Shown here in pieces: positions 1 to 8,654 of a stretch of DNA of 64,000 bases. The stretch's first letter is position 1. Every line of letters starts with the position of its first letter. The translations under genes were made by a program, and so were the position numbers. The notes beneath the pieces are model-generated. The model saw nothing but the letters and a program-made list of their open reading frames with translations, was not told the origin of the DNA and ran no database searches. Source of the DNA: an uncultured Verrucomicrobiota bacterium (GTDB lineage Bacteria > Verrucomicrobiota > Kiritimatiellia > Kiritimatiellales > Tichowtungiaceae). Where the stretch lies: contig CAIKGD010000042.1 of the NCBI GenBank assembly GCA_903826865.1, forward strand, positions 1 to 64,000, given 5' to 3'.

Positions 1-1303
1 CCAGTTCGGCCAGCGTCTTGCCGGTGGCCAGCGACTCTTTCACCAGCACGGCGACTTTATCATAGCCCAGCACCGGATTCAGAATCGTCGGCAGTCCGGC
101 GCTGTTTTCAAAATATTTCCGGCAGACTTCTTCGTTGGCGGTGATGCCGCTCACGCATTTTTTATCCAGCGCATCGCAGACCTTCGTTAGAATCCGCAGC
201 GACTTGACGATGTTGGTGCCGACCAGCGGCATATGCGTATTCAGCTCCAGCTGACCGGCGGCGCAGCCCATCGAAACCGCCGCGTCATTACCGACCACCT
301 GCAGACAGGCCATATTAGCGGCTTCACAGATACTCGGATTAATCTTGCCCGGCATAATCGACGAACCCGGTTCGACCGGCGGCAGATTGATTTCGCCGAA
401 GCCGGTGTTCGGGCCGGAGGCGAGCAGGCGCAGGTCGTTGACGATCTTATTCAAATCCAGTGCCAGTATCTTCAGCGCGCCGGAGAAAGCGCCGAGGTCG
501 GAAAGGAACTGCGTAATCTCAATGCCGTTCACGGCGGCGCGGTATTCCTGTCCCGTCGCCTGATTCAGCGCCTTGATGATTTCCGCACGGAACGCGGCGG
601 GCGTATTGACGCCGGTGCCGATCGCGTTGCCGCCGATGCCCAGTTCGTGCAGATCAAAACAGGCGCAGGCGATCCGGCGTTCGGCTTTACGCAGAGCCTG
701 AGCCCACGCGGCAAACTCCTGACCGAGCGTTACCGGTACGGCGTCCTGCAAATGGGTGCGGCCGGTTTTCCAAACCTTGGAGAATTCTTTGGCTTTTTTA
801 TCCAGCGCTGCGATCAGATTTTCCAGCGTCTGGAAAAGCAGGCCGGACAATTCAATCGCCGCGACGCGGATCGCCGACGGAAAAACATTGTTGGTGGACT
901 CGCCCATGTTCACGTCGTCATTCGGATGCACGGTTTTACGGTCGCCGCGCTTTCCGCCGAGCGCTTCGGCGGCGAGGTTGCCCAGCACTTCGTTGACGTT
1001 CATGTTGCTCGACGTACCGGAACCGGCCTGAAAGACATCGATTGGGAACTGGTCGTTAAACTTGCCGCTCAGCACTTCGCCGCAGGCGGCGGCGATGGCG
1101 ACCGCCTTTTCGTGCGGAAGCAGACCGAGCTGGGCGTTGGCGGCGGCGCAGGCCTGTTTCAGCTGAACAATCGCATAGATCAGTTCCAGCGGAAGCTTCT
1201 CGCCCGCCATGTGGAAATTTTCAATCGACCGGCAGGTATGCACGCCGTAAATCGCGTCATCCGGTACATTCAGCTCGCCAAGGGAATCTTTTTCTTTTCT
1301 CAT
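1..1303 (-). CDS. Class II fumarase/aspartase superfamily lyase, C-terminus cut by window edge
   Basis: The reverse strand reads MRKEKDSLGELNVPDDAIYG from an ATG at 1303 with AAAGG a few bases upstream, and stays open to base 1. The three superfamily signatures are present: GSGTSSNMNVNE, GRTHLQDAVPVTLGQEF, and the catalytic-loop signature GSSIMPGKINP. These enzymes add or remove water or ammonia across fumarate in the cytoplasm as homotetramers. Family assignment is split: SGTSSNMN, the PGKINP loop and NPVLGYDK look like fumarase C, while THLQDAVP, AGQLELN and GITANEEVC look like aspartate ammonia-lyase. I cannot decide between fumarate hydratase and aspartase. It is not an aromatic amino acid lyase (no Ala-Ser-Gly MIO motif). 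It is transcribed away from the four-helix-bundle gene. Confidence 0.88.
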   Translation of the reverse strand, partial: MRKEKDSLGELNVPDDAIYGVHTCRSIENFHMAGEKLPLELIYAIVQLKQACAAANAQLGLLPHEKAVAIAAACGEVLSGKFNDQFPIDVFQAGSGTSSNMNVNEVLGNLAAEALGGKRGDRKTVHPNDDVNMGESTNNVFPSAIRVAAIELSGLLFQTLENLIAALDKKAKEFSKVWKTGRTHLQDAVPVTLGQEFAAWAQALRKAERRIACACFDLHELGIGGNAIGTGVNTPAAFRAEIIKALNQATGQEYRAAVNGIEITQFLSDLGAFSGALKILALDLNKIVNDLRLLASGPNTGFGEINLPPVEPGSSIMPGKINPSICEAANMACLQVVGNDAAVSMGCAAGQLELNTHMPLVGTNIVKSLRILTKVCDALDKKCVSGITANEEVCRKYFENSAGLPTILNPVLGYDKVAVLVKESLATGKTLAEL

Positions 1304-1390
1304 GCGCAACCTTTTAGCGGGTTCCGGCGGATTTTGACACCAAAAAACTTCATGGTTTGCCCGTCTTGTTCAGAATATTTTACCGTACAC

Positions 1391-1419
1391 TTGCAAAGTC
1401 TGTTTCGGTTAGTTAAAAC
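1391..1419 (+). promoter_or_regulatory. Possible sigma70-like promoter for the four-helix-bundle gene
   Basis: In the 140-base divergent gap, TTGCAA (1391-1396) is followed after 17 bases by TAAAAC (1414-1419), 25 bases before the chosen start codon at 1444. The match to the consensus is only partial, so this is a weak call from spacing and hexamers alone. Confidence 0.3.
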
Positions 1420-1443
1420 AGGCTTAGAGTGAAAGGGGATACC

Positions 1444-2196
1444 ATGGCAAAAATACGACCCAGCGGCGGCTACCGGGAGACATGCAGTTTTCAAACTTCG
1501 ACCCTGATCTATGATGCCACCGTCTGGTTTTGCGAAAAGTTTATCGATCCGCGATCCCGCACGGCAGATCAAATGGTGCAGGCCGCCCGCTCCGGACGGC
1601 AGAATATCGCCGAAGGCAGCCGCGCCGCCGCAACCTCTTCACAAACTGAACTCCGGCTGGTGAACGTCGCCCGCGCCAGCCTTGAAGAACTCCTGCTCGA
1701 CTACGAAGATTTTCTGCGCCACCGCCGCCTCGCACAGTGGGCCCCCGACAGCACCGAAGCGCTGGCCGTACGCAATGTCCCCCGTGACTTCCGCGATCAG
1801 TCAGATTCGTCCAATTTGTCGGATATGTCCGATCAAGAACGCTGGAATCTCTATTCCCGCTGGCTGGAGCACGCCGACTCTGCTGTGCGGGCCAACGCTC
1901 TGATCTGCCTGATTAACCAGGCCAATTACCTGCTCGACCAGCAGATTGCCGCGCTCGAAAAGCAGTTTATCGAAGGCGGCGGCTACAGCGAACAGCTCGC
2001 CACTCAGCGGTTGGCCCATCGGGCCAATAAGAAAAACAATCCGTCCGATCAGCCAAATTCATCGGCTCAAATTCCGGCCTGCCCGAAATGCGGAAAACCA
2101 ACGGTGCTGCGCACTGCGAAGAGCGGCAAAACCGCCGGCAAACAGTTCTGGGGCTGCACCGGCTATCCCGACTGCAAAGGAGTCGTTAACATTTGA
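1444..2196 (+). CDS. Four-helix-bundle (S23-like) protein with C-terminal zinc-ribbon suffix
   Basis: A 250-residue protein. The first ~115 residues match the S23/four-helix-bundle family once known as 23S rRNA intervening-sequence proteins, with the typical stretch SGRQNIAEGSRAAATSS and alternating amphipathic helices. A second helical region follows. The last ~40 residues form a topoisomerase-type C4 zinc ribbon with CPKC and GCTGYPDC. I take this to be the class annotated as 'four helix bundle suffix domain' proteins; their role is unknown, although the zinc ribbon suggests nucleic-acid binding. The ATG at 1444 is preferred over an in-frame GTG at 1429 because AAAGGGG sits five bases upstream of the ATG. 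It stands alone between divergent and unrelated genes. Confidence 0.8.
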   Translation: MAKIRPSGGYRETCSFQTSTLIYDATVWFCEKFIDPRSRTADQMVQAARSGRQNIAEGSRAAATSSQTELRLVNVARASLEELLLDYEDFLRHRRLAQWAPDSTEALAVRNVPRDFRDQSDSSNLSDMSDQERWNLYSRWLEHADSAVRANALICLINQANYLLDQQIAALEKQFIEGGGYSEQLATQRLAHRANKKNNPSDQPNSSAQIPACPKCGKPTVLRTAKSGKTAGKQFWGCTGYPDCKGVVNI

Positions 2197-2298
2197 CGAA
2201 CCCGTCCAATCGGGCGAATTCGTCCTCCAAACCGATGACACCGGACACTCCTGCGAGCCTCACTTAAGCCTGATGGTGAAGACTGCTGGCTGCTGCGA

Positions 2299-2449
2299 TT
2301 CCAAAATTGCCGTTTCACTGCTTTGCATCCGCAAAGCCGCTTTCGCCTGTCGGCTCAGGTCATTACCGGCCCATTTCTACATTTTTAATATTAAACATTG
2401 ACATTGAAATACTGAAACATTAATTCTTAAAAAACGAAAGGGCGCGCGT
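2299..2449 (+). repeat. Leader region, copy A, duplicated upstream of both glycosidase-like genes
   Basis: This ~150-base segment reappears nearly unchanged at 4693-4843, directly before the second gene copy and at the same distance (2394 bases). It includes the same TTGACA-containing AT-rich stretch and the same GAAAGGG ribosome binding site. Upstream of 2299 the similarity stops. It therefore marks the left border of the duplicated unit and probably holds the shared promoter. Between 2197 and 2299 I see nothing recognisable. Confidence 0.8.
2398..2426 (+). promoter_or_regulatory. Possible promoter of glycosidase-like gene A
   Basis: A perfect -35 hexamer TTGACA (2398-2403) is followed by 17 bases and then TAATTC, a poor -10. 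The equivalent site before copy B keeps TTGACA but has TAGCTC. The -35 and spacing are convincing and the -10 is not, so a different sigma factor or start point is possible. Confidence 0.3.
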
Positions 2450-4372
2450 ATGTATAGAAAAGTAAAAAGTATTATTCTGTTCTGTTCTGTTTGTTGTTTA
2501 TTTATCCCTGATCTGTTTGCTGTGAAGCTGGACACAGCGTTTTGGATCGCGGGATCATTCGGAGGGGTGTTTGACGAAGCCACCGTTCGAACAATTGCAA
2601 AAACTTCATCTGACTGGATTGTGCTCAACTTCCCGACCAATGGTCCCACCGATGCTGTATCTGAGTATTGCATGAAGACTAATATTGCGAGGATCAGAGC
2701 GGTAAAATCGTCTCTACGCGTGCTTAACTACTGCCATAAAACGGTAGGCGTGGAGGGTCCCCGGATTACCTGGTCCACGTTAGATGAAGATAATTTCTAC
2801 AACAAGCCGAGAGTTCAATATCCAGTGGGAACTTTTATTGTCAATAATGATGGCGACCAATACGGTGATTTTTCGAATACGACCTACACCACCTGGTTTA
2901 TCGGCCGGGTTACAAATATGATCTACAAAATGAACGCAGACGGAGTCGCATTTGATCTGTCTATGCATCGTGATCCGTTTACCGCCGGCCTTCTGAACCC
3001 CAAGGCCGTTGCTGAAGGCGCATGGCGTACCAATTATATTAAGGGCTTTGACAGAGCTACCAGCAATGTGCATACCTGCGCAAACAGCAACAATGGAACC
3101 AACAACATTGTCATCTACAACGGGCTTCATTATGCACGGGGGTCAGATGGCTCCTCTCCGGATCCATACCTATGGGCGCAGTGTCAGGTACATTTGATGT
3201 CGAATTACGCTGACGGAGCAATCTTTGAGTATTTCGGGTGCCGCGAATATGGAAATGTCGGCAGCAAGTATTTGGTTACTAACAGTTTCGAGGAGATTCT
3301 GACTCAGGTGAATATGATGACTAACATGAACGCACTCGGAAAGCGTTTGATGGTGTTTGGACGGGGGAAAACAAGCTACGTTGATTACCAGGAGGATTAT
3401 AAATGGCAGCAGTACCTGTTAGGCTGCTATCTGCTGGGTGCATTCAATAATCACTCTTTCAAATACATCTCTTCTTTTCAGGCTACGCCGTCGGGCGGAC
3501 GAAGCGATGGTCTTGACCAGTACGCCGATCAATTTTATGTGCCGGCGAACTATCTCGGAAGTGCGGGGGCTTACTCTAAAATAACATCGCCTTCCACCTC
3601 ATCGGGTCTTTATACCCGGGTCTTCGCCACAGGCAGGGTATTGGTTCATCCGCATGACAGCCCGTGGGCATCAAGGACATATACCAATACAAAGGGCATA
3701 ACGATGTACGACCGGATTGGAAACACATACGCTAACAACACCGCTGTGACTTTGCCGAGAGGAACCGCAGTATTGCTGACGGACGATATACTTTCTTCAA
3801 ACGGTGTCGGACGGTATATTGACTTTGACTGGACCAACAGCGCCGGGAAACACCCGGTTGAGATGTGGTCTAATGCTGTATTTGACGACAATCGCCTCCT
3901 TAGATGTTCAACAGCACCGGAATGGATGCACGATCTGATGATCTTTCCGGTTAAGCACTATGTTCATCAGGACGATCTGCGTATCCGGGCGTGTTTCAGG
4001 GATACTAATGCAACGATTCTGGCTCTTTGCGAGGTGGATGATTCACAGGGGACGAACAACTATGTTGTCTTCACGATCAAATCAGGGACTTCGCTGGGAT
4101 CAACTGTGACAACTAATTCAAGACCTATATTCCGGACACCGACGAATTCCCTTGTAGTTCCCTATATTCCCGGAGCGATTTGCACCAACACGACCTCCTA
4201 TCACTCCCTCGAAATTAATGCTGACGACCGGTTCGATTCAGTTGCAAACCGGTACACCTACAGACGCTGGGTATTCATACGTATCATTGGTAACGTGACT
4301 ATCAATTACATCCTAGTCGGCGACAGCACCAATCAATATCTTGATAAAGATTATTATTACGATGGTCAGTAA
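2450..4372 (+). CDS. Secreted TIM-barrel glycoside-hydrolase-like protein, tandem copy A
   Basis: A 640-residue protein with an N-terminal signal peptide (hydrophobic stretch ending near PDLFA, residue ~24). The body resembles the hypothetical glycoside-hydrolase-like families of the GHL15 type: a barrel with DGVAFDLSMHRD, then NIVIYNGL, ADGAIFEYFG, KRLMVFGRG, the late-barrel segment YLLGCYLLGAFNN, and the tail motif YTRVFATGRVLVHPHDS, which matches the 'gkVLVNP' element of these families. The last ~200 residues look like beta-sandwich. An acidic residue in DGVAFD is a plausible catalytic position. Substrate is unknown. GAAAGGG lies upstream of the ATG, and a strong terminator follows. Copy B downstream is a close paralogue. 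Family call is moderately sure; enzymatic activity is inferred. Confidence 0.65.
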   Translation: MYRKVKSIILFCSVCCLFIPDLFAVKLDTAFWIAGSFGGVFDEATVRTIAKTSSDWIVLNFPTNGPTDAVSEYCMKTNIARIRAVKSSLRVLNYCHKTVGVEGPRITWSTLDEDNFYNKPRVQYPVGTFIVNNDGDQYGDFSNTTYTTWFIGRVTNMIYKMNADGVAFDLSMHRDPFTAGLLNPKAVAEGAWRTNYIKGFDRATSNVHTCANSNNGTNNIVIYNGLHYARGSDGSSPDPYLWAQCQVHLMSNYADGAIFEYFGCREYGNVGSKYLVTNSFEEILTQVNMMTNMNALGKRLMVFGRGKTSYVDYQEDYKWQQYLLGCYLLGAFNNHSFKYISSFQATPSGGRSDGLDQYADQFYVPANYLGSAGAYSKITSPSTSSGLYTRVFATGRVLVHPHDSPWASRTYTNTKGITMYDRIGNTYANNTAVTLPRGTAVLLTDDILSSNGVGRYIDFDWTNSAGKHPVEMWSNAVFDDNRLLRCSTAPEWMHDLMIFPVKHYVHQDDLRIRACFRDTNATILALCEVDDSQGTNNYVVFTIKSGTSLGSTVTTNSRPIFRTPTNSLVVPYIPGAICTNTTSYHSLEINADDRFDSVANRYTYRRWVFIRIIGNVTINYILVGDSTNQYLDKDYYYDGQ

Positions 4373-4378
4373 TACTTA

Positions 4379-4418
4379 AAAATATCCCGGACGCGCTTCG
4401 CTCCGGGATATTTTTTTT
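4379..4418 (+). terminator. Rho-independent terminator after glycosidase-like gene A
   Basis: An 11-bp stem AATATCCCGGA / TCCGGGATATT around a short loop is followed by a run of T, seven bases after the stop codon. The same hairpin with a different loop follows copy B, so the terminator was duplicated with the gene. Confidence 0.9.
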
Positions 4419-4510
4419 AAGTGATCGGATATCGCCTATTCAGGAGGCGCTCCGCCTTTCATGTTTACTGAACCCGGTTCCTTGCAACGTAAACACCGAA
4501 ATTTCTTAGG

Positions 4511-4564
4511 TGCGGCAGGCATCCGTGCCTGCCTTTTATGCGCAGGCAGGGATGCCTGCGCCAC
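4511..4564. repeat. REP-like double palindrome
   Basis: Two neighbouring imperfect palindromes (GGCAGGCATCCGTGCCTGCC and the GCAGGCAGGGATGCCTGC type) end in GCGCCAC. The layout matches the elements at 8587, 9304, 9907 and 10558, although this copy has diverged most in its left arm. It lies in the 471-base gap between the two glycosidase-like genes. Confidence 0.75.
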
Positions 4565-4600
4565 GTTATGGTATCGCCGCCATTCTGGCGGCCTTGTCTA

Positions 4601-4679
4601 AAAGGTGGAACGTGCCGTCCCGGCGCGTTTCCTGCTGTGGGGACAAATAAAGCGTGCTCGGCGATCACGCTCCACCTTT
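4601..4679. repeat. Second type of inverted repeat between the tandem genes
   Basis: Outer arms AAAGGTGGA and TCCACCTTT enclose a GC-rich centre with further partial symmetry (CGTG ... CACG). It does not share the GCAGACG core of the REP family. A small hairpin (GCCGCCATTCTGGCGGC) precedes it. No gene was found in this gap. Confidence 0.5.
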
Positions 4680-4692
4680 GCGAACGGCGGAA

Positions 4693-4843
4693 TTCTAAGA
4701 TTGCCGTTCCGCTGCTTTGCATTCGCAAAGCCGTTTTCGCCTGTCGGCTCAGGTCATTACCGGCCCATTTTTACATTTTTAATATTAAACATTGACATTG
4801 AAATACTGAAACATTAGCTCTTAAAAAACGAAAGGGCGTGAGT
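4693..4843 (+). repeat. Leader region, copy B
   Basis: This is the near-identical partner of 2299-2449, located immediately upstream of the second glycosidase-like gene. It carries the same TTGACA and GAAAGGG elements and sharply loses similarity to its left, where the REP-like repeats lie. Confidence 0.8.
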
Positions 4844-6778
4844 ATGTATAGAAGAGTAAAAAGTATTATTCTGTTCTGTTCGGTCTGTTGTTTATTTATC
4901 CCAGATCTGTTTGCTGTGAAACTGGACACAGCGTTCTGGATCGCAGGGTCATCCGGAGGAGTGTTTGACGAAGCCACCGTTCGAATAATGGCAAAAAATT
5001 CAACGGACTGGATTGTACTCAACTTCCCGACCAATGGTCCCGGCGGAGATCCTACGTATTGCATGAAGAGTAATCAGGCGAGAATCAGGGCAGTAAAATC
5101 TTCTTTGAGAACGCTTAACTACTGCAATAAAACTTTAGGGGGAGTCGATAATGGACGGATTAGCTGGTCCACGTTGGATAATTTCACCAACCAGCCGAGA
5201 GTTCGATATCCGGGAACCACTCTTGTTATCACTGCTGATGGTGAAACCTTCGGTGATTTTTCGAATACGACCTACACCACCTGGTTCATCGGCCGGGTTA
5301 CAAATATGATCTATAAAATGAACGCAGATGGAGTCGCATTCGATATGTCTATGCATCGTGATCCGTTTACCGCTGGCCTTCTGAACCCCAAGGCAGTTGC
5401 TGAAGGCGCATGGCGCACCAATTATATTAAGGGCTTTGACAGAGCTACCAGCAATGTGCATACCTGCGCAAACAGCCGCAACCCTGCAACCAACAACATT
5501 GTCATCTACAACGGGCTTACTTATGTGCGGGGGCCAAATAACGGCCCTCCGGATACATATCAATGGATGCAGTGTCAGCAACATTTGCTGTCAAATTACG
5601 CTGACGGAGCAATCTTTGAGTTTTTCGGATGTCGTGATTATTCGAATGATGATGGTGCCACCTATTCTATGACTACGAATAGTTTCGCAGAGATTGTGAC
5701 TCAGGTGGATGCGATGACTAATATGAATGCGCACGGAAAACGTCTGATGGTGTTCGGACGGGGGAAAAGAACGTACGTTGATTATCAAGAGGATTACAAG
5801 TGGCAGCAGTACCTGTTCGGCTGCTATTTACTGGGTGCATTCAACAATCACTCTTTCAAATATATCTCTTCTTTTCAGACAACGCCGTCGGGACGAAGCG
5901 AGGGTCTTGATCAGTACGCCGATCAATTTTATGTGCCGGCGAACTATCTTGGAAGTGCGGAGCCGTACTCTAAAATTACATCACCTTCCAGCTCGTCGGG
6001 TCTTTATACCCGGGTCTTCGCCGCAGGCAGGGTATTGGTTAACCCGCATGACAGCTCGGGATCAAAGACATACAAAAATACTAATGGCATTACGATGTAC
6101 GACCGGATTGGAAACACCTACGCTAACAATGCGACGGTGAATTTGGCGCAAGGAACCGCTGTATTGCTGCTGGACAACAAGCTTTCTTCCAACAATATCG
6201 GCCGGTATATTGATTTTACCTGGACCAATAGCGCCGGAAGAAACCCGGTTGAGATGTGGTCTAATGCTGTAGTTAACGCCCAGACCAACCTTTATTGCTC
6301 TGCAGGAGCACCGGAATGGATGCATGACCTGATGATCTTTCCGGTTAAGCATTATCTCCATCAGGACGGTCTGATGATCCGGGCGCATTTCAGGAACACC
6401 GCCGCAAAAGTTCTAGTCCTCTGTGAGGTGGATGACACTAATAAAGTGAACGACTATGTTGTCTTCACGATCGAGTACGGTACCTCCCCGCCGGGATCAA
6501 CTGTGACAACTGATTCACGAATTATATTCCGGTCACCGTCGACTTCTCTTGTAGCTCCCTATATTCCCGGAGCGATATGCACCGACACGACCTCCTTTCA
6601 GAGCCTCAACATTAACGCCGGAGATCGGTTTGCGACGCTGACGGGTTCAAATACGAATAGATATACCTACAAGCGCTGGGTGTTTATACGTATCCTCGGT
6701 GACGTGACGATTGATCACATTACAGTAGGCACCAACAAGTATTATTATGATGAAGATTATTATTACGATGGTCCGTAA
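4844..6778 (+). CDS. Secreted TIM-barrel glycoside-hydrolase-like protein, tandem copy B
   Basis: A 644-residue paralogue of the gene at 2450; in the first 66 residues only six differ by eye. It keeps the signal peptide, DGVAFDMSMHRD, NIVIYNGL, DGAIFEFFG, KRLMVFGRG and YTRVFAAGRVLVNPHDS elements. Differences cluster in loops, with small insertions and deletions (for example around residues 70 and 250) and a slightly longer C-terminal part. That pattern suggests both copies are maintained as proteins rather than one decaying. The ATG at 4844 is chosen over GTG 4838 because it aligns with copy A and with the ribosome binding site. Substrate is unknown. Confidence 0.65.
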   Translation: MYRRVKSIILFCSVCCLFIPDLFAVKLDTAFWIAGSSGGVFDEATVRIMAKNSTDWIVLNFPTNGPGGDPTYCMKSNQARIRAVKSSLRTLNYCNKTLGGVDNGRISWSTLDNFTNQPRVRYPGTTLVITADGETFGDFSNTTYTTWFIGRVTNMIYKMNADGVAFDMSMHRDPFTAGLLNPKAVAEGAWRTNYIKGFDRATSNVHTCANSRNPATNNIVIYNGLTYVRGPNNGPPDTYQWMQCQQHLLSNYADGAIFEFFGCRDYSNDDGATYSMTTNSFAEIVTQVDAMTNMNAHGKRLMVFGRGKRTYVDYQEDYKWQQYLFGCYLLGAFNNHSFKYISSFQTTPSGRSEGLDQYADQFYVPANYLGSAEPYSKITSPSSSSGLYTRVFAAGRVLVNPHDSSGSKTYKNTNGITMYDRIGNTYANNATVNLAQGTAVLLLDNKLSSNNIGRYIDFTWTNSAGRNPVEMWSNAVVNAQTNLYCSAGAPEWMHDLMIFPVKHYLHQDGLMIRAHFRNTAAKVLVLCEVDDTNKVNDYVVFTIEYGTSPPGSTVTTDSRIIFRSPSTSLVAPYIPGAICTDTTSFQSLNINAGDRFATLTGSNTNRYTYKRWVFIRILGDVTIDHITVGTNKYYYDEDYYYDGP

Positions 6779-6785
6779 TGACTGA

Positions 6786-6824
6786 AAAATATCCCGGATG
6801 CACTCTGCTCCGGGATATTTTTTT
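6786..6824 (+). terminator. Rho-independent terminator after glycosidase-like gene B
   Basis: Stem AATATCCCGGA / TCCGGGATATT with a changed loop and a T run, eight bases after the stop codon. It is homologous to the hairpin at 4379 and marks the right border of the duplicated unit. recN ends just beyond it from the opposite strand. Confidence 0.9.
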
Positions 6825-6841
6825 AAGTGAGTGGAACGGGT

Positions 6842-8524
6842 TCAGTCCGATATTTTAATATTTTTATTCTGCAACAACTCCTGCGCATGGCGGAGGGTGA
6901 CTTTGGTTAAATCTTTTCCGCCGAGCATGCGGGCGATTTCTTCGGTGCGGGCGGCACCGGTCAGCGGGGAAATCTGAGTGAAGGTGCGGCCGTCCTGTAC
7001 CCGTTTGGCGACAGCGAAGTGCGTACCGCCGCAGACGGCGACCTGTGGAAGATGCGTGATGGCGATGACCTGGTGTGTTTGGCCGACCTGCGCCAGCTTG
7101 TCGCCGACGGCGTTGGCGATTTCACCGCCGACGTTGGCGTCGATTTCATCAAAGACGAGCAGGGGAATCCGGTCGTGCCGCGCCAGTACGGCTTTGACGG
7201 CCAGCATGACGCGCGAAATTTCGCCGCTGGAAGCAATCGCCCTCAGCGGGCGCATGGATTCGCCGGCGTTGGGTGCGAAACCGAATTCAATTTCGTCCAG
7301 ACCGGATGCACCGGGTTCTTCGGCATCCAGCAGTTGCACTTCAAAGAGTCCGTGTTCGAAGCCGAGGTCGCGCAGTTCACCGGTAATGGCGTCGGCCAGT
7401 TCGCCGGCAACTTTCTGCCGCTTTTTACGCAGGGTTCGTCCGGCTTTTTCGGTGTCGGTCAGCGCGGCGGCGCGGTTAGTTTCAACGGCGGCGCGCTGTT
7501 CGTCACGGCTCTGCAAATCTTTGAGCCGCGCTTTCCACTCGTCGAGTTTGACGAGGACTTCCAGAACCGTCGGGGCGTACTTACGTTTGCAACTGCGATA
7601 AAGCGCAAGGCGTTCGTCGAGAAACTGCAACCGTTCCGGTCCGGCGCTGATTTCTTCGACGGCGCGTTGAATCACTGCGGAAACTTCCTGTGCGGTGCGC
7701 GCCGCGCCTTCGAGTTCTTCGGCCCAAGCTTCGGCCTCGGGAATATATTTGGCCAGCTGCGTGCAGGCTTTGCGCGCGGCGGAAAGGCTTTCCATGGCGG
7801 AATACTCGGCTTCGGTCAGTCCGCCGACCGCGGTTTGCGCCAGTTCGAGAATGTTCTGCGCATTGGCGATCTGTTCGTGTTCCTGCTGAACCGCCGTTTC
7901 GTCCTCTTCTGAAATTTTCGCCTCTTCGATTTCTTTGACGCGCCAGCCGAGCAGGTCGATCTGTTCGGCCAGACCGGAGTTATCGAGATTGGAAAGTTCC
8001 TGCAGCCGTTTTTCCAGTGTCTGGAATGTTTTGTATTTCTCCTGATAGGCCGCGCGCTCCGCCGACAGATGGCCGAAAGCGTCGAGGATGTCCATCTGCG
8101 CTTCCGTTTTCAGCAGCGACTGGTGGTCGTACGGGCCGTGCATATCGACCAGCAGGTCGCCGAGCGATTTGAGGACGGGCAGGGTGACCGGCGAGTCGTT
8201 GATCAGATTTTTCGAGCTGCTCTCGGTAATGGTGCGGCGGATCACCAGCGTTCCGTCCTCGCAGGGCGGCAGGCCGACGTTATCCAGCGCGGTGTTGACG
8301 GCCGACGGGTCGGCCAGTTCAAAAACCGCTTCGATATTGCAGGTCGTCTCGCCGGTGCGGATGAGCGACTTATCCGCCCGTTCGCCGAGTACCAGCCGCA
8401 GCGCGCCGATCAGGAGCGATTTCCCGGCGCCGGTTTCACCGGTAATGACGTTGAGCCCGTTTTCAAACGAGACGGCAAGGCTGTCCACCAGCGCCAGATT
8501 GCGGATATTCAGACGGCTCAGCAT
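6842..8524 (-). CDS. recN: DNA repair protein RecN
   Basis: A 560-residue SMC-like ATPase of normal family length. The N-terminus has the RecN opening LSRLNIRNLALVDSL and the Walker A motif GETGAGKS (29-36). A long helical middle (about 150-350) forms the coiled coil. The C-terminal half has the ABC signature region SSGEISRVMLAVK and Walker B LLVFDEIDANVGG, followed by the H-loop ITHLPQVA. RecN acts in the cytoplasm on double-strand breaks, holding DNA ends together for RecA-dependent repair. It is the last gene of a leftward run behind folE, separated from it by a REP-like repeat. Confidence 0.97.
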   Translation of the reverse strand: MLSRLNIRNLALVDSLAVSFENGLNVITGETGAGKSLLIGALRLVLGERADKSLIRTGETTCNIEAVFELADPSAVNTALDNVGLPPCEDGTLVIRRTITESSSKNLINDSPVTLPVLKSLGDLLVDMHGPYDHQSLLKTEAQMDILDAFGHLSAERAAYQEKYKTFQTLEKRLQELSNLDNSGLAEQIDLLGWRVKEIEEAKISEEDETAVQQEHEQIANAQNILELAQTAVGGLTEAEYSAMESLSAARKACTQLAKYIPEAEAWAEELEGAARTAQEVSAVIQRAVEEISAGPERLQFLDERLALYRSCKRKYAPTVLEVLVKLDEWKARLKDLQSRDEQRAAVETNRAAALTDTEKAGRTLRKKRQKVAGELADAITGELRDLGFEHGLFEVQLLDAEEPGASGLDEIEFGFAPNAGESMRPLRAIASSGEISRVMLAVKAVLARHDRIPLLVFDEIDANVGGEIANAVGDKLAQVGQTHQVIAITHLPQVAVCGGTHFAVAKRVQDGRTFTQISPLTGAARTEEIARMLGGKDLTKVTLRHAQELLQNKNIKISD

Positions 8525-8586
8525 ACGAGGCGCATCTTTCCAGTTTCAGCCTGTTCCGACAAGCGGGAAACAGAATCATACTTTCT

Positions 8587-8642
8587 GTGGCGCAGGCGCC
8601 CCCGCCTGCGAAAAGGGATGGCAGACGGGGCGTCTGCCCCAC
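8587..8642. repeat. REP-like double palindrome between folE and recN
   Basis: GTGGCGCAGGCGCCCCCGCC... and ...GGCAGACGGGGCGTCTGCCCCAC form two imperfect hairpins with a short A-rich spacer, bounded by GTGG and CCAC. Same family as 9304, 9907 and 10558. Confidence 0.85.
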
Positions 8643-8654
8643 ACAACAGCAACA

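Noticed and set aside
1-1303. An aromatic amino acid ammonia-lyase that could make an aryl starter.
   Set aside because: The signatures are of the fumarase/aspartase group (GSSIMPGKINP) and there is no Ala-Ser-Gly MIO motif; it is also 17 kb from the cluster.
233-1432. A 399-codon open frame on the plus strand.
   Set aside because: It is the reverse-strand shadow of the fumarase/aspartase-type gene, whose signatures read clearly on the minus strand.
7019-7912. A 297-codon plus-strand frame inside recN.
   Set aside because: It is a shadow of recN, which has all its motifs on the minus strand; the plus-strand translation shows no family features.
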